From: Athripsodes cinereus
Taxonomy: Eukaryota > Arthropoda > Insecta > Trichoptera > Leptoceridae
Direction of reading: 5' to 3'
Length of the DNA: 64,000 bases
Assembly (NCBI GenBank): GCA_947579605.1
Contig: OX388312.1
Span: 4,278,001-4,342,000, forward strand
The notes below the pieces were generated by a model that was not told where the DNA came from, did not search any database, and saw nothing but the letters and a program-made list of their open reading frames with translations. The position numbers and the translations under genes are program-made. Each line of letters begins with the position of its first letter. The first letter of the stretch is position 1. Shown here piece after piece: positions 21,241 to 32,851 of this stretch.

Positions 21241-21549
21241 TTGTGTAAGAATAATAATTATGAAATTAACAGTAATTTTGACCCATAGGTACAATGTTTT
21301 TTATAAGTGGGTTGAGTTTCTACATACCTATTCTTATTTATTTCATTTTATTTTAATTTTACAAAAATTCACGGCATTTGCCTATTATATGTCAAAAAAC
21401 ATAATATTATACATAACATTTTCAAATACAACATTGACAATTTTAACAAAATAAAATGTCATTAAATTTAATAAAACCAAATGACCAAACAGCAAACAGA
21501 ATAATGTATTAGTGAAAAAATATCCCGAAATACTAATACTCCTATCCGC
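21241..21549. other. AT-rich intergenic DNA
   Basis: No gene or repeat boundary recognised. Confidence 0.4.
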
Positions 21550-21725
21550 GCCCTTGAGATGGATGCTCCATTAAACGGCGCTGAATAAATCATCCAATAT
21601 AATAATAATACGGTATATCCCACAAGTGGGGGTAATCGGCGGACCAGCTGCATGCACAAACATGCAAGCTGTCCTCTCTGTATCAACAAAAAAATAAGAC
21701 AATCAAAATGAGTGGCAAACCTCAT
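21550..21725. repeat. LINE 3' tail followed by family-C repeat
   Basis: GCGCCCTTGAGATGGATGCT to AAACGGCGCTGAATAAATCA matches 49791-49850 and is a LINE 3' region in reverse. It is followed at 21612 by ATATCCCACAAGTGGGGGTA, the family-C repeat, which runs to about 21725. Confidence 0.55.
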
Positions 21726-22154
21726 CACAAATTTTTTTATAGTCTTAAACTCAAAAACTTACAATGAAGATTGAAAAGTTTTCAGTCTACTTGTGAATAG
21801 CACTAACGCGTCGAAATCGCAGACTTCTTAATATTTAAAGTGATTATTTAAACGTAATTATCACATTGTGATTCCCAATAACATCGAAAATATAATAATA
21901 AAATCTTTTTATTTATCATTTCTTCGTGTATTCCATATAATTAAGATGATTTTGGCTTCTATCTTGATACTTATTATTATTAAACATAATTTCCTACCTC
22001 AGTTGTTACAACCATGCAGTGGCGTGTCTCAGGTCTTCATAGCGGATAGACCCAACCTCAACATAAAATTATTACATGGGTATGAGGTGGAAACACTACG
22101 AACCTCAATAGTTATATTATAAGAAAAACAAAACATTTTAAATATGACTCCTAT
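21726..22154. other. AT-rich intergenic DNA
   Basis: Nothing recognised except a short richer patch near 22010-22060. Confidence 0.4.
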
Positions 22155-22255
22155 ACAGAATGGTCACCCATCCAAGAGCTGAGCGAAATAAACTATTCTT
22201 AACTTTGCTAATCGACTGAGAGCCGGCGCGTTCATCACGTTTCTTTAGAATATTG
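22155..22255 (-). repeat. 5S rRNA-like sequence (pseudogene or 5S-derived SINE)
   Basis: The minus strand shows, in order, GATGAACGCGCCGGCTCTCA, GATTAGCAAAGTTAAGAATA and GCTCTTGGATGGGTGACC. These line up with the 5' part, the A box (AAGTTAAG) and the C box (TTGGATGGGTGACC) of insect 5S rRNA, the internal pol III promoter. The middle is mutated and the 3' end diverges after GTGACC, so it is not a working 5S gene. Confidence 0.65.
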
Positions 22256-23159
22256 TGAGTCATCCTTATTTTCCCATATAAATTTGTATATAGATACATA
22301 CCTCTATCGATAGTAACAAATCGTATAAAATGGGAGAGCACTGTTCGAATACTCTAAGAATAAGCGTCATAAGAAACAATGCGTGCAGTGAAACAAATGA
22401 TAAAGCACAGCTCAATCGCATGTAGCGAGGTTCATTCAGTGCTTCTGACGACATCGCATCGAATTCACTAGACGATGCGCGCGAACTATAAAATAATTTG
22501 ATTTGTACCTGCAGGATTCTTTAAAAAGAATTTTAAGCTCAGAAACGTTAGGCTTTTAGGTTTCCATGGAAAATACGTCACTGCAACTATTTGACTAAAG
22601 AATTTTATTTTTATTGTATAGAATATATTATGTTCCATCAATATTTAATTGTTTAATTAAATTAAATTGTTGTTTTTATTTAATCTTAACTTTTATATTA
22701 CAAAAATATTTATGAATGTACATATCTCAATTAAATTAATCACAGAACAAATATTATTTTATTTAGATTTTAATTATTAATATACTATAATAATATAATA
22801 GTTGTGAATATAATTATAAGTTATGTCAATAGATACCTAATTAAAAATATTATTTATGGTATAATTAAACAAATATTTATTTGATCCTTTGTTTTTGTCA
22901 TTAATAGCCCCCCATGTCAGATAAACTGGAAAACCCATAATATTTTCACAACTCTAAACTAGGATCGATGTTTCGACTACTAGGATGCGAAATCGCAGAG
23001 TAGGTAGAGACCTATCGAGATAACAACGCTTGTTGCTATTGTATTAGTGACAAAAATGGTAGGGTGACCACGTTACTCACGAAATAAAGTCTTCTACGAA
23101 ATAAATAGATATTATTGTATTAATTATAAATAAAACACTTATTTATAGTATATCCACAG
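22256..23159. other. AT-rich intergenic DNA
   Basis: The part adjoining the 5S-like sequence (22256-22490) is richer in G and C and may be the body of the same element. The rest is featureless. Confidence 0.4.
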
Positions 23160-23225
23160 TGACTTTTTAATGGAAGCGAGCCGGCTTTCAAGAGCTTCCG
23201 CTCTCATCATCAGGCTGGCGAAAAG
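23160..23225 (-). ncRNA. Hammerhead-ribozyme-like motif
   Basis: The minus strand contains the core CTGATGA (23207-23213), a stem II made of GAGAGC and GCTCTT around GGAA, then GAAA, the palindrome AGCCGGCT as stem III and a C at the cleavage position. Stem I is partly paired (AGC with GCT, outer CTTTT with AAAAG). It is a diverged copy of 56346-56393. Confidence 0.5.
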
Positions 23226-23605
23226 TAAAAATAATTACAAGTTGGTAACGAATATAATATAGTATGTTATTGGATAGCAAAACAAAAGTGGTGATTAAGA
23301 AAGTGGTAACAAACAATTGAAATAGATGTAATGTTATGTAATGTTGAACATTTAAAAAAAATAATGCTCATCTCTGATATGGGTTTTTGTGGTTTCCCCA
23401 ATATCGTTAAAAGGCAAATGCCGGAGATGTTTTTCTTAAAATTCGTCCACAACGGTACTCTATTTCAATTGTTTGTTATGGCCCTATTGGCAATCGATCC
23501 TTAAACATGTAAACACAAAACCACTGTGATTATAATTGATTTTGATCTATCAATGTTATTTTTACAATGACCCAATGTATAAGGTCAATATAGTATTTGT
23601 ATATT
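23226..23605. other. AT-rich intergenic DNA
   Basis: Nothing recognised; it may be the body of the repeat that carries the hammerhead-like motif. Confidence 0.35.
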
Positions 23606-23690
23606 TAACACGTGAAACTGGTATTTGGTAGTGCCCTGGACTGGATCTGAACCCACAACCCATCCTTTCCGCAATGAGAAGGTGTCGAAA
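23606..23690 (-). repeat. tRNA-derived SINE related to the fold-back SINE
   Basis: TTTAACACGTGAAACTGGTA then TTTGGTAGTGCC and a reversed B box, CTGGATCTGAACCC. This is the head-plus-body order of 2732-2856 without the extra inverted arm. Confidence 0.55.
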
Positions 23691-24499
23691 TTATCTCTAA
23701 TAAACTGCAATGACAGCTTCATTTATTTTGATATTTTTTTAAGAGTTACAACTATGAATTATGTTTTTTTTTCGATTAGAAAATTCATCCTCCATTTGTG
23801 TAAGTATAAAACAAGATGTACCTACACTACAATTTCATGACAAAACAAAAAGATAAAGGATGAAAAAAAAATATATAATTAAAAACACAAAACTTTTACG
23901 ACATTTTAAAAGGCTTTTTTATCAAACGAGCTTAATTTTAAAAATAGAACAAGGGATAGGTAGTATCTGGAATATGAATTAATTTATTTTCTATTACAAA
24001 TTCTAGTTTGGAAATAGATTGTTATTTTCATTAGATACAACGTGTGTGTAGGTGAAAATAACGTAATAACGAGTGTTATATTAATAATAGCTTTAATACG
24101 TTATTGAAAATAACTTCGTTACATTATTTGGGTAAAATTTTTAATTAGTGCTAAAGGAATTAGTACTTTACGGTACAACATAAAGTACATAAGTAGTTAT
24201 TATTTCGTATCTAGGTACTAAACTAGATATATTTTGGGTAATAGGTAGGTACCCGTTATTATTTCAATAATATTTACCTGCTTATGGCATACCTGTTAGA
24301 ACGGATTCTAATAGAAGTTACCAGACATAATATTATGGAGGTATCTATCATCATATATATAAAACCTGGTTCTACGTGGGAATAAACGTCGCATTGATCA
24401 ATTAATATTATACATAACATATAAAACTAGAAAAATAGCGAAAACTATCCAAAATATTTGTGATTTTTGTTTTCTTTTTGCTATGTGTATTTTGTTTTA
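23691..24499. other. AT-rich intergenic DNA
   Basis: No features recognised. Confidence 0.45.
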
Positions 24500-24632
24500 A
24501 TATGACGTGGTTAGATGAAAGAAATCACTAATATCATCATCATCCTTATCATTACATTTTTTTTTATATAAATTACTTTGTTGATTTTATAATGTGACTG
24601 GTGCAAGAAGAATAAAATAAATAAATAAATTT
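24500..24632 (+). repeat. Diverged LINE 3' tail
   Basis: ATGACGTGGTTAGATGAAAG and AAATCACTAATATCATCATC resemble 39885-39915 of the LINE at 39085-40024, ending in AAGAATAAAATAAATAAATA. Confidence 0.5.
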
Positions 24633-25394
24633 GGAAAAAAATGGTAGGTACTATTTGCGTATATTTTACATGGTTTTTATTATTTTTAATCAGCATTTGC
24701 AATGCCTTTTGGATATTATACATTAGGAAAAAAAACATTTGTTTTGATTCCTCGTCTTATATATTTTGGATAGACTAAACTGAAAACGACTTTTATATAA
24801 AAGTGAAGTGGCCTCACCTAAACTAGGGGTAGCATTTTTGTTTGTAAATGAGATCGTTTTTTGACCTGAAGTTTGGTCAAATACTATGTACAGAAAGTAG
24901 GTATTAGTTTTAATTTTTTTGCCTTACAATGGTATAGAAGGCATATAGATGTAGATACATTTATATTAACGAACGGACTCTAATATTATTAAGTTGATTA
25001 TCTGGGTGGAAAGTAGGAATATGTATCTAGTTATGGAGAAGAGGAGTTGCAAAGGCAATATTGCTAGTATTAATTAGTAGAGATTTCAATTTTATCGATG
25101 TTTTATTTTCATATTCTTTATGAAATAATTCATAAATAATTAAAAACACTGTTATATTTTCACTATTTAATATGAATTTTCACAGTGTGAACACAAACAC
25201 CCTTCAACAATTAATATTCTTTATTGCTATATATTATCTAAGTATAAAACTTTTTATGTTTTACACTTTTGTAATACAACAATGAATCTGCATTTCTGGA
25301 AGCCTCAAACACATTCACAAAACCAAAAGCTTTACATACTAACTTCACCATATTATTATTATTGGAAAACATTTAAGTGTCGTTTACGTGCCAA
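24633..25394. other. AT-rich intergenic DNA
   Basis: No features recognised. Confidence 0.45.
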
Positions 25395-25591
25395 AGCACC
25401 TCAATGACACTGTACAATTTATTAATTCTAGGACATTACTCTTACGTAATGATAGACGGGGTTTGGGGCGCAAAAGAGCATCATGGCTCAAGAATCTTCG
25501 GCAGTGGTTTGGAATACCGGATGCAGCAACCCTCATCAGACTGACCCAGGATCGTGAAGAGTATCAAGAGATGGTCGCCAACCTCCGATAG
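25395..25591 (+). pseudogene. RTE-like LINE, C-terminal relic
   Basis: The frame reads LLLRNDRRGLGRKRASWLKN, then LRQWFGI, then RLTQDREEYQEMVANLR and a stop. The G.GRKR.SWL...R.W and DRE.Y..MVAN patterns mark the C-terminus of endonuclease-reverse-transcriptase LINEs. A (GAA)n run follows at 25604-25620. The catalytic domains are absent. Confidence 0.75.
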
Positions 25592-26284
25592 GAGCGGCAC
25601 AAGAAGAAGAAGAAGAAGAAATGATATAATATGTAAATACATTTAATAGGTTAAATGAGAATTAAGGAAACATACAGTTATCAAAGATAGAATTTACATA
25701 CATTGTATTAAATCAATAATTGCGGATTCTCGTACAATGTTAATGATCCACGTCAAGATTGAAAAACATAATATTATTTTCAATAATATTTGGTAAATCA
25801 AAAGGTTTTAAGGTTCCTTTTGAAAGTCTTAAGAGTCCCAGAAGCAATCCATTCCAAAGGTTGGGTCCCGCCACAGAAAAGGGTCGATGTCCGCAAAAAG
25901 TTTAATTTAATTTTTCCCCTGTGACTTTGCATCCCTAGATGTTCCATAACATTTTGCATAAATTTCTAGCGAATAAATCAAATGCGGCTTATACTTTTAA
26001 CTTAATTAATTCAGGTACTTAACAATAACTCCAGCGGCCATTCTCTTGAAGGTAGGTACATATCTAAAGGGAGGCTGAATGGAATGAGACGAGTACTATG
26101 AACTAGTTGGTAAGTATTACACATTATATACATACATATGAACTTAGATTACAGTGGAAAATTATTATAATTTATTTATTTCTTCATAGGCTCTATCTAT
26201 CTTTTGATGTGCCTTGATCACTCGTAAACATGTGGGTGGAGTTCTTAGACGTGAGGCCAGTAGAGGCAGTATACAAAAAGATGC
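25592..26284. other. Intergenic DNA
   Basis: A patch at 25830-25930 (GGTTGGGTCCCGCCACAGAA) resembles LINE C-terminal coding in reverse; otherwise nothing. Confidence 0.4.
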
Positions 26285-26515
26285 CGTGGAGTCAACGATA
26301 ATGAAAATGTTTCTCACTCTTTTTTGCTAGTTTTCGAGTGTCTTGTAAAAAGCAAGTGTTCGTAAAAATCTCACAGATAAGACAATCAGTATCTACAATT
26401 CAGCGATGAGGCATCCCACCCATTCTGGATATAGTGTTTGTTATTGGCACACAGAGGACGTTGTTGGTCCACTGGCTACCTCGTTTGTGGAAAATGCCGT
26501 GTTGGTATAGTAGTA
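26285..26515 (-). repeat. Short interspersed repeat, family C
   Basis: Reversed, nearly full copy: TTTTCGAGTGTCTTGTAAAA, then AGCGATGAGGCATCCCACCC, GGCACACAGAGGACG and AAAATGCCGTGTTGGTATAG. Confidence 0.65.
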
Positions 26516-27540
26516 GGAAACAAAGCTTTATTCTCTTAGATAACAAGCTGGTATATATTCTCATAAATAGTTCCACATTGGTTTCTTGATGGGAACATTG
26601 AGAGTGAATAGCGATGGTGGTTTTGCATACATTGGCATGGGTAGGAAACATATTGTAAAATCAGTAACAGATTGCCTTCGTGTGCATCCCGCTGGCAAGA
26701 GTGTAGTCAGTTAGAGACAGAAAATCAAAAATCATTGGTACGCGCTTGCCTTTTATCGCCTTGGATAAATACAAGTATGATCCAAGTGCAGCATAGCTAT
26801 GCATTATGTAGAAATAAATGTAGTGAATATTTTTTTAAGATTTGAAATAAACCCTCTCTCGCAGAAAACTGACACTCTCGCAGAAAACAATATGCTTATG
26901 TTATCAATGTGGAGAAGGTCGGCAGCGGGAGGGATTGATTGATTTCGATTTTCAAATTTAGATTTAAAAAGAAATTAATGCAATCGTAACTTTTAAATTG
27001 AAGGTTTACAATATGTATTTATCTATGCACAGCAAAAGCAGATGTCTAGGGACATCGCATGACTTTTCCCAGTAGGTACAAAATTTCTATGGCAAAGATA
27101 TTAGAGGGCTTGAGTTGTCGAATAGGCTTAAAAAGTCATGGATGTATATATAGGTAGGGGATGGAACGTTTATAGTAATTTGTATGAATGACAGCGAAGC
27201 CAAAAAGTGAGGAAGGGAAATCGACGGTGGCCATTTTGTATGAAACACTTTATTTAACATTTGTATGGGCACTGTATGGAGATTATTCACACAGTATCAG
27301 AAAACATTATATTTACTTCTTAAAATAATTAAAATGCCACATAACTTAATATTTTCATATACATGATGAAATAGGGAATAGGATGAGTTAATAAAATTGA
27401 GTATTTCATTTCAAAATCATTATTTATTTTTAAACTTTGTTTTCATATACACACAATATGGAGATAATGAATGACAATTGAAGGAAAATATAAAAAAATG
27501 TACAGAAATTATAGCTGGAAATAAAAACAAATTTTGATAG
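26516..27540. other. Intergenic DNA
   Basis: A possible decayed SINE B lies near 26910-26945 (GGAGAAGGTCGGCAGCGGGA). Otherwise nothing is recognised. Confidence 0.4.
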
Positions 27541-27672
27541 TTTTATTGAATGTATAAAAATAAACAGGAGAAACTGAGTGATTTATAATGATAACAAAAT
27601 GCATTGTAATTAACATACAACAAACTCAAAGCCCTCTGAAGAGCATTAACTTGTTGAGTGACTGGATGTATG

Positions 27673-27848
27673 CTATGGTAGGTTGAAGACATGTTGCATA
27701 GGTGGATTGATGTACGAACTCACATCTATCCTGTCAACTGCTGGTATTATATTGTCAACTGGAGGTATTGAATATTCAGCTACCGGCACCGAACTCTCAA
27801 TTGCTGATGTTGTACTCTCAATTGCAGACAATATTCTGCGATCTTTCT
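27673..27848 (-). CDS. Small three-exon gene candidate, exon 3
   Basis: Third exon on the minus strand after a TTATGTTTCAG acceptor. It encodes DRRILSAIESTTSAIESSVP, then a repetitive PVAEYSIPPVDNIIPAVDR stretch, ending FNLP and TAG. The SAIES and PVxxxIP repeats give low complexity. A minus-strand AATAAA about 130 bp downstream (near 27541-27546) would serve as poly(A) signal. Together with 27907-27961 and 28261-28338 it forms a continuous 102-codon frame. Confidence 0.42.
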
Positions 27849-27906
27849 CTGAAACATAAAAAAATACCATATAAGTACTTGTATACACTGATGCATAATA
27901 GTTTAC

Positions 27907-27961
27907 TTGGTGTCAAATATTGGATAATGTCCAGTTTCTCCTTTCTGGATCCTTTGGAAAA
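27907..27961 (-). CDS. Small three-exon gene candidate, exon 2
   Basis: A 55-nt exon between TTTTTGTAG and GTAAAC. In the frame that joins exons 1 and 3 it reads FSKGSRKEKLDIIQYLTP. One base over, the same DNA reads FPKDPERRNWTLSNI, strikingly like the F.FPKDPERR core of a THAP zinc finger. This suggests an ancestral THAP domain whose reading frame has shifted, so the gene may be a pseudogene. Confidence 0.4.
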
Positions 27962-28260
27962 CTACAAAAAATGATTTTGTTTATAAACATGCGATAATAT
28001 CATTAACCTGATCAGATTTGTATGCATGAAACATTTCATTCTAACGGGTAAACAAACCAAACATCAGATTGTAGGTTCTTTGTAGTCAGATGACAGAATG
28101 GAAAACAAGTTACATGTGTAGATATAGGAGAATAAGGACAGATAATTATATAGAACGTTTATAACATTATTATGATCATTTATAAGTATACGAATTATAA
28201 TATAAACGACTTTAAAATCGCAATATATTAAGATAAAAACTACAATACAAAACAACTTAC

Positions 28261-28338
28261 CGAAAATATGACAATCCTGTTTCCTGCGAAAGTTGGATTG
28301 GATTTATAACCACAACCATTTATAGCGCACATCACCAT
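28261..28338 (-). CDS. Small three-exon gene candidate, exon 1 (THAP-like start)
   Basis: Begins with ATG at 28338 and reads MVMCAINGCGYKSNPTFAGN, then RIVIFS, before a good donor GTAAGT. A C-x4-C pair directly after the start is how THAP DNA-binding domains begin. The later C-x2-H half of the domain is not found. No promoter signal was identified. Confidence 0.42.
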
Positions 28339-30029
28339 GTTAATCATAAGATGATTCCTATTCCTCTAGATATAAAAACAAAAACCGATATGAAAAATTC
28401 AACTGATGTGCAAAAACTTGAAACATTTTTAAAACAACTAAACATACAAATACAAGGGTTGGTTCATGGGAGCATAAATGTCACTCGGCGTCGTTTGACC
28501 TGAACGACCATGAAGTTGCAGTGAGTGGTGAATGTAATCCGGATAATCGTGAATAACTTAGAGCGTTTTATGACCCAATGTTATCGTAATGGCGCCATTA
28601 TTTTTTACGTCTTTTTATTATTTTTTTTATTGCTTTTATAACTTTTAAAAAATTTTTTTTTTTGGATTTACTTTTTGTTATAATTTCTTAAATTCGCCGA
28701 CGTGTAAAAGACGTAAATTATGAATATATTTAAATAATTAATATTTTTATTATTATTTGACTGGCGCCTTTTTATAGTAGCATTCAAGTACTTTTGTGTT
28801 TCTTTTAAATGATAAAAATATTTTTGTCTCTAACGAAGGAATAAATTATTTTAATAGGTATCTTTAAAATTAACAGTTAAAGTAATAACTACTTGATTAG
28901 TTTATAACTAATTGCTTTATACTTTTTTTTTAAATTATTCCATTATCTAAATTTCTGAGCTTGTATACTTCCCAAATACTTGTTACAAGTTTATATCCTA
29001 AATTTATCCAAACGAATTCACTGAATCAGCGTCAGAAATTATAAATGACAATTACGCGGAAATCGAGTATATTTTCTGAGACTATAATTCTTATTTTGTT
29101 ACACATTTTGAAAACATAGTAACATACAGTACATGAACACTATGAATGCGTACTGGCATTGTATAGGTACTTTCAAAATATGCGTCGTCGACTGATCACT
29201 CGGTGACTGTCTGAACGCAGCCCAAATGCGACGCACCGAACAAAATTTATTTCTTACAAAATGGTCGTCATTCCCCTCCCCGCGCAGCTACAAAATGTTT
29301 ACCAAAGTGTCTGTCCATTACTCTATTTAGGTCCATGTAAAAAGTGTACTATACTTAATCTCAATAACTGGATTACATAAATTAACAGATGACCTTTTAC
29401 AGCCTACCTAAATTATAAACGATGCAAAAACACTTTTTTTAATTTAGGAGTTTTTGTAATATAATTTAAAGATGAAGAATATGGTCAATAAAGTTTTATT
29501 TATTTATTTATTTATTTAAGAATATGTGTGAGATATTGCTGAACTATGAAATAGCATGCATGAGGTTACCATTGATGAGTACCTGGGGAGATAAAAGTTA
29601 AGTCCAGTCGAGAGAACTATGATAAAAGTTATATTCTTCTTCTACAAATATGGTGACTTCACGTATGTCGTTTCATATGAAATTCTTTACAATAATTGTC
29701 GTTAAACGTCTTTTAGTTTACATTAACAGATTCAATACTTTGTTCATGATACCTGCTGGTTTCTTTTGATACGAGGTAGGTATTATTTTCTGTGTTCTAC
29801 GTCCTGGGCAAGCACGTTCGTCTGAGTAACACTGTATGTAATGCTATGTTACTAGCCACTGCTGAAAGTATCTAACCTGTATTTAGATACATACTTCATA
29901 ACTATATACATACGCACACCTTTCTGGCATTGTAGTAAGTATTTAGGGTTGATAGGTTCGTGAAATATCTTTCAGTTTCATAATGATGTTGATATCTAAT
30001 GTTTCTCATGGAACGGAAACGCTGAATTT
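28339..30029. other. AT-rich intergenic DNA
   Basis: Includes a LINE tail ending in (TTTA)n at about 29497-29518 and a richer patch at 29185-29290. Nothing else recognised. Confidence 0.4.
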
Positions 30030-30240
30030 TTGAATGGGACAAAAAAAGAGGACCTATTAAAAGGTGGCTAGACGATATTATCCCTGACGCTTGTAGGGAG
30101 TGAACAAGGGTAGTCCCAGAAAGAAACGACTGCTGAAATATGCATTGAAGGAGACCCACCGACCACCCGGATAGCGCAGAAGTCTGGGGACTTGCATTTA
30201 TCCGAATTCTACACTACACAAATTTTGTCCACACCGGAGG
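30030..30240 (+). pseudogene. RTE-like LINE C-terminal relic plus dispersed repeat
   Basis: The plus strand reads WDKKRGPIKRWLDDIIPDAC and then a broken VPERND stretch, typical of the RTE-type C-terminus (RGP.KRW.DDI). It runs into GATAGCGCAGAAGTCTGGGG, a block repeated at 38975-39060 and 61560-61635. Confidence 0.6.
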
Positions 30241-31127
30241 CGCTGAAATATGGAAGAAGCCCGCATCTTGCAGTGGAGAGTGAATCCAGAAACAGTGTGA
30301 CTAGTAGAAGTATTGTTTTGATACGAATTTTCTCTAGCCATCCAGGTCCACTTTCCATAAAGACTGATATAAGATTCCAACAATAAGTATATTATGTAAG
30401 TAGATGTTACGCGTGTAGTTTTTAAGGTTTTACAAAGTTCTTAAACCTTAGAGTCATACTTAGAATTTCGTATATGTAAGTATGTGTTATTGACACTGCA
30501 CAGAAGGCAATGAAGAAAAAAATTAATTAAATTTATATGATATGAGGTTTAAATTTTTAATGTGATGATATTATCGAAATCTATTTTTGACAAAATTTAC
30601 AAAAGACACCATAATACGTACTTATCACAGAAAATGAAAAAGAGAAGAAATTCTTGAAGCATGAAATGGTTTCATGATGAATAATTTATGAATTAATGTA
30701 AATTAACGAAGATGGTAAAAATGACTTGGTGTTGAGCTGTATATCTCAATACTGAATTAAATCTGTTTTGAACAATACCTTTCTGTACGCTGTAATGCTT
30801 TTGACGATGCATTTTGATAGGGGTGTCACCAAATTAATAATAAACGCAAGAAGTAATAAGAAAATCCTATTCCCTATTTTAATGAAAATACACAACCCTA
30901 ATTTATTACCTACTAACACTCTCATAAACACAACTGTCCGCTGAAACCGTCCTGAAGTATATTGCTGTCTTTGTCTACTTGTGTTATACATCATGTGCAT
31001 TGAAGCGAGATGGGTGGTATAGTGACCAGCTCGGTTACGGTGGCTGACTTGGTTTTGGTTTCAGGGTCCAAGTTATGGTTTCTGGCTCCAATAAATTGGA
31101 GTACGCGAGGACCAGCGCGGTCATATA
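30241..31127. other. Intergenic DNA
   Basis: AT-rich until about 31010. The G+C-richer 31010-31120 patch reads open on both strands and is probably an older transposon relic into which the mariner jumped. Confidence 0.4.
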
Positions 31128-31129
31128 TA

Positions 31130-32425
31130 AAGGGTTGTTCAACAAGAACTTTGTTTTTTAATTGTGGCAACACCAGCAACATGATAGTTTTGACATTTAA
31201 TTTTTTGACGTATTCGTAGTGGATGCATTGGCAATTGTTGCAATGAATTCAATTTCGCTTGAAAATCGCATTAAAATAATTAAAATCCATTATGAAAATG
31301 GTGGTTCTGCTAAAGTGACATTTCGTCAAATTCGTGATATTTTCGGACAACATAATCGTCCTTCTGAGACCGCTATTAAGAATTTGGTCGCTAAATTTGA
31401 GTCGACAGGCTCGATACAAAATGTGTTAACACCAACGCGTGTACGACCGGGTCGTTCAACTGAAAACATCGCAGCCGTGAGCCACAGTGTTGAAGCAGAT
31501 CCAAATTTGTCAATTCCTCGACGTTCTCGACAATTGGGGTTATCCAAAACCACCACATGGCGAATTTTGCGTAAGGATTTGGCTTTGAAGCCTTACAAGG
31601 TTCAACTGGTGCAGGAATTGAAGCCGAACGACCATTCAAATCGCCGTAGATTCGCTCAATTCATTCAGGAACAACCCGCTGGTTTTTCTGAAAAAATCAT
31701 TTTTTCAGACGAAGCCCATTTTCACTTGTCAGGGTACGTCAACAAGCAAAATTGCCGCATTTGGGCTTCTGAAAATCCTAGAGCAATTATTGAGAAGCCG
31801 TTGCATGCTCAGCGTGTCACTGTATGGTGCGCTATGTGGTCTGGAGGCGTGATTGGGCCGTTTTTTTTCGAAGATGAGACTGGAAATGCGGTAACGGTCA
31901 ATGGATCACGCTATCGCAAGATGTTGACAACTCAATTTTGGCCTATTATTGATGACGTGGATATCACTGACATGTGGTTTCAACAGGACGGTGCCATATG
32001 TCACACAGCCAATGAAACGATCAATTTATTGCAAACCAAATTTCCCGATCGCATGATTTCACGAAACTCAGCTGTTAAGTGGCCAGCCAGATCGTGTGAT
32101 TTAACGCCACTGGATTATTTTTTGTGGGGCTATGTTAAGGACAGAGTCTATACGGAGCCAATCGAATCGATTGCAGCCTTAAAACTCAAAATCCGTGATG
32201 TGATTAGCGAAATAGTCCCGCCATTTTGCCAAAAAGTGATTAAAAACTTTGATGAAAGAATCGACATCTGTCAGCGTGCTCGTGGTGGACATTTGTCAGA
32301 TATCATTTTTCATGCATAATTGCCAAACTTTTCTCTTTGTAATTCAATAAAAATTTTAATCATCTTCATCAAATTTTTTTGTTTTATTTTGTTTTAAAAA
32401 ACAAAGTCCTTGTTGAAAAACCCTT
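31130..32425 (+). mobile_element. Complete Tc1/mariner-superfamily transposon
   Basis: Terminal inverted repeats of 32 bp (31130-31161 and 32394-32425) differ at two positions; the left one starts AAGGGTTGTTCAACAAG. TA dinucleotides at 31128-31129 and 32426-32427 are the target duplication. The single gene at 31219-32319 has no stop or frameshift, and AATAAA follows at about 32346. Everything needed for cut-and-paste movement appears present, so this is a recent insertion. Confidence 0.93.
31219..32319 (+). CDS. Tc1/mariner-type transposase, 366 aa, apparently intact
   Basis: Catalyses excision and reintegration at TA sites. Residues about 12-120 hold two helix-turn-helix regions (FRQIRDIFG; SRQLGLSKTTTWRILRKDL) with a GRS hook-like motif at 78-80. 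The catalytic triad is D164 (IIFSDEAHF), D257 (WFQQDGA) and D294 (WPARSCDLTPLDYFLWG), so 36 residues separate the last two, not the 34 of classic mariners. The C-terminus is WGYVKDRVYTEP and onward. Met at 31219 is the longest start; Met at 31243, before NSISLENRIKIIK, aligns better with family N-termini and may be the true one. Confidence 0.92.
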   Translation: MDALAIVAMNSISLENRIKIIKIHYENGGSAKVTFRQIRDIFGQHNRPSETAIKNLVAKFESTGSIQNVLTPTRVRPGRSTENIAAVSHSVEADPNLSIPRRSRQLGLSKTTTWRILRKDLALKPYKVQLVQELKPNDHSNRRRFAQFIQEQPAGFSEKIIFSDEAHFHLSGYVNKQNCRIWASENPRAIIEKPLHAQRVTVWCAMWSGGVIGPFFFEDETGNAVTVNGSRYRKMLTTQFWPIIDDVDITDMWFQQDGAICHTANETINLLQTKFPDRMISRNSAVKWPARSCDLTPLDYFLWGYVKDRVYTEPIESIAALKLKIRDVISEIVPPFCQKVIKNFDERIDICQRARGGHLSDIIFHA

Positions 32426-32427
32426 TA

Positions 32428-32739
32428 CATACATACACATACTAACTATATTATGTACCAGCCACACCGTCGATTTATATTTTCCAAACGTGCTTTCATT
32501 ACGTATTAAGGATATTCTTTCGATGAGCATATTTATTATGTATTGTTCTAAAAATATTTCTTTCTAAATAATCCAAATTATATCTCAAATAATCTCATTT
32601 TGTTACCTATTTCATTACCGCTAAGGCTTGGAGACTTTGTCAATAACATTCACAAGCATTCTTTTACATATATTCCGATTGTTTTATTTCTTATTCTGTC
32701 TTTCAAGATGATACCTAGCATCTGTCTCTCCATGGCTCG
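32428..32739. other. AT-rich intergenic DNA
   Basis: No features recognised. Confidence 0.4.
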
Positions 32740-32850
32740 CTGCATACATTATTGCTTAATAATAATAATAATAACTAGACAATTTATAGTGCGCCGTTTT
32801 GTGGAATATATTCACTTCAAGGGCGCAATAACATAAACATTTTGAAGTGG
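32740..32850 (-). repeat. LINE 3' end fragment
   Basis: (TAA)n at about 32758-32773, then CTAGACAATTTATAGTGCGC and CCGTTTTGTGGAATAT, resembling 43000-43050. Reversed 3' end of the LINE relic there. Confidence 0.5.
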
Positions 32851-32851
32851 C

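Noticed and set aside
22155..22255. Functional 5S rRNA gene
   Set aside because: The middle and 3' end are too changed, and no T-run terminator follows at the right place.
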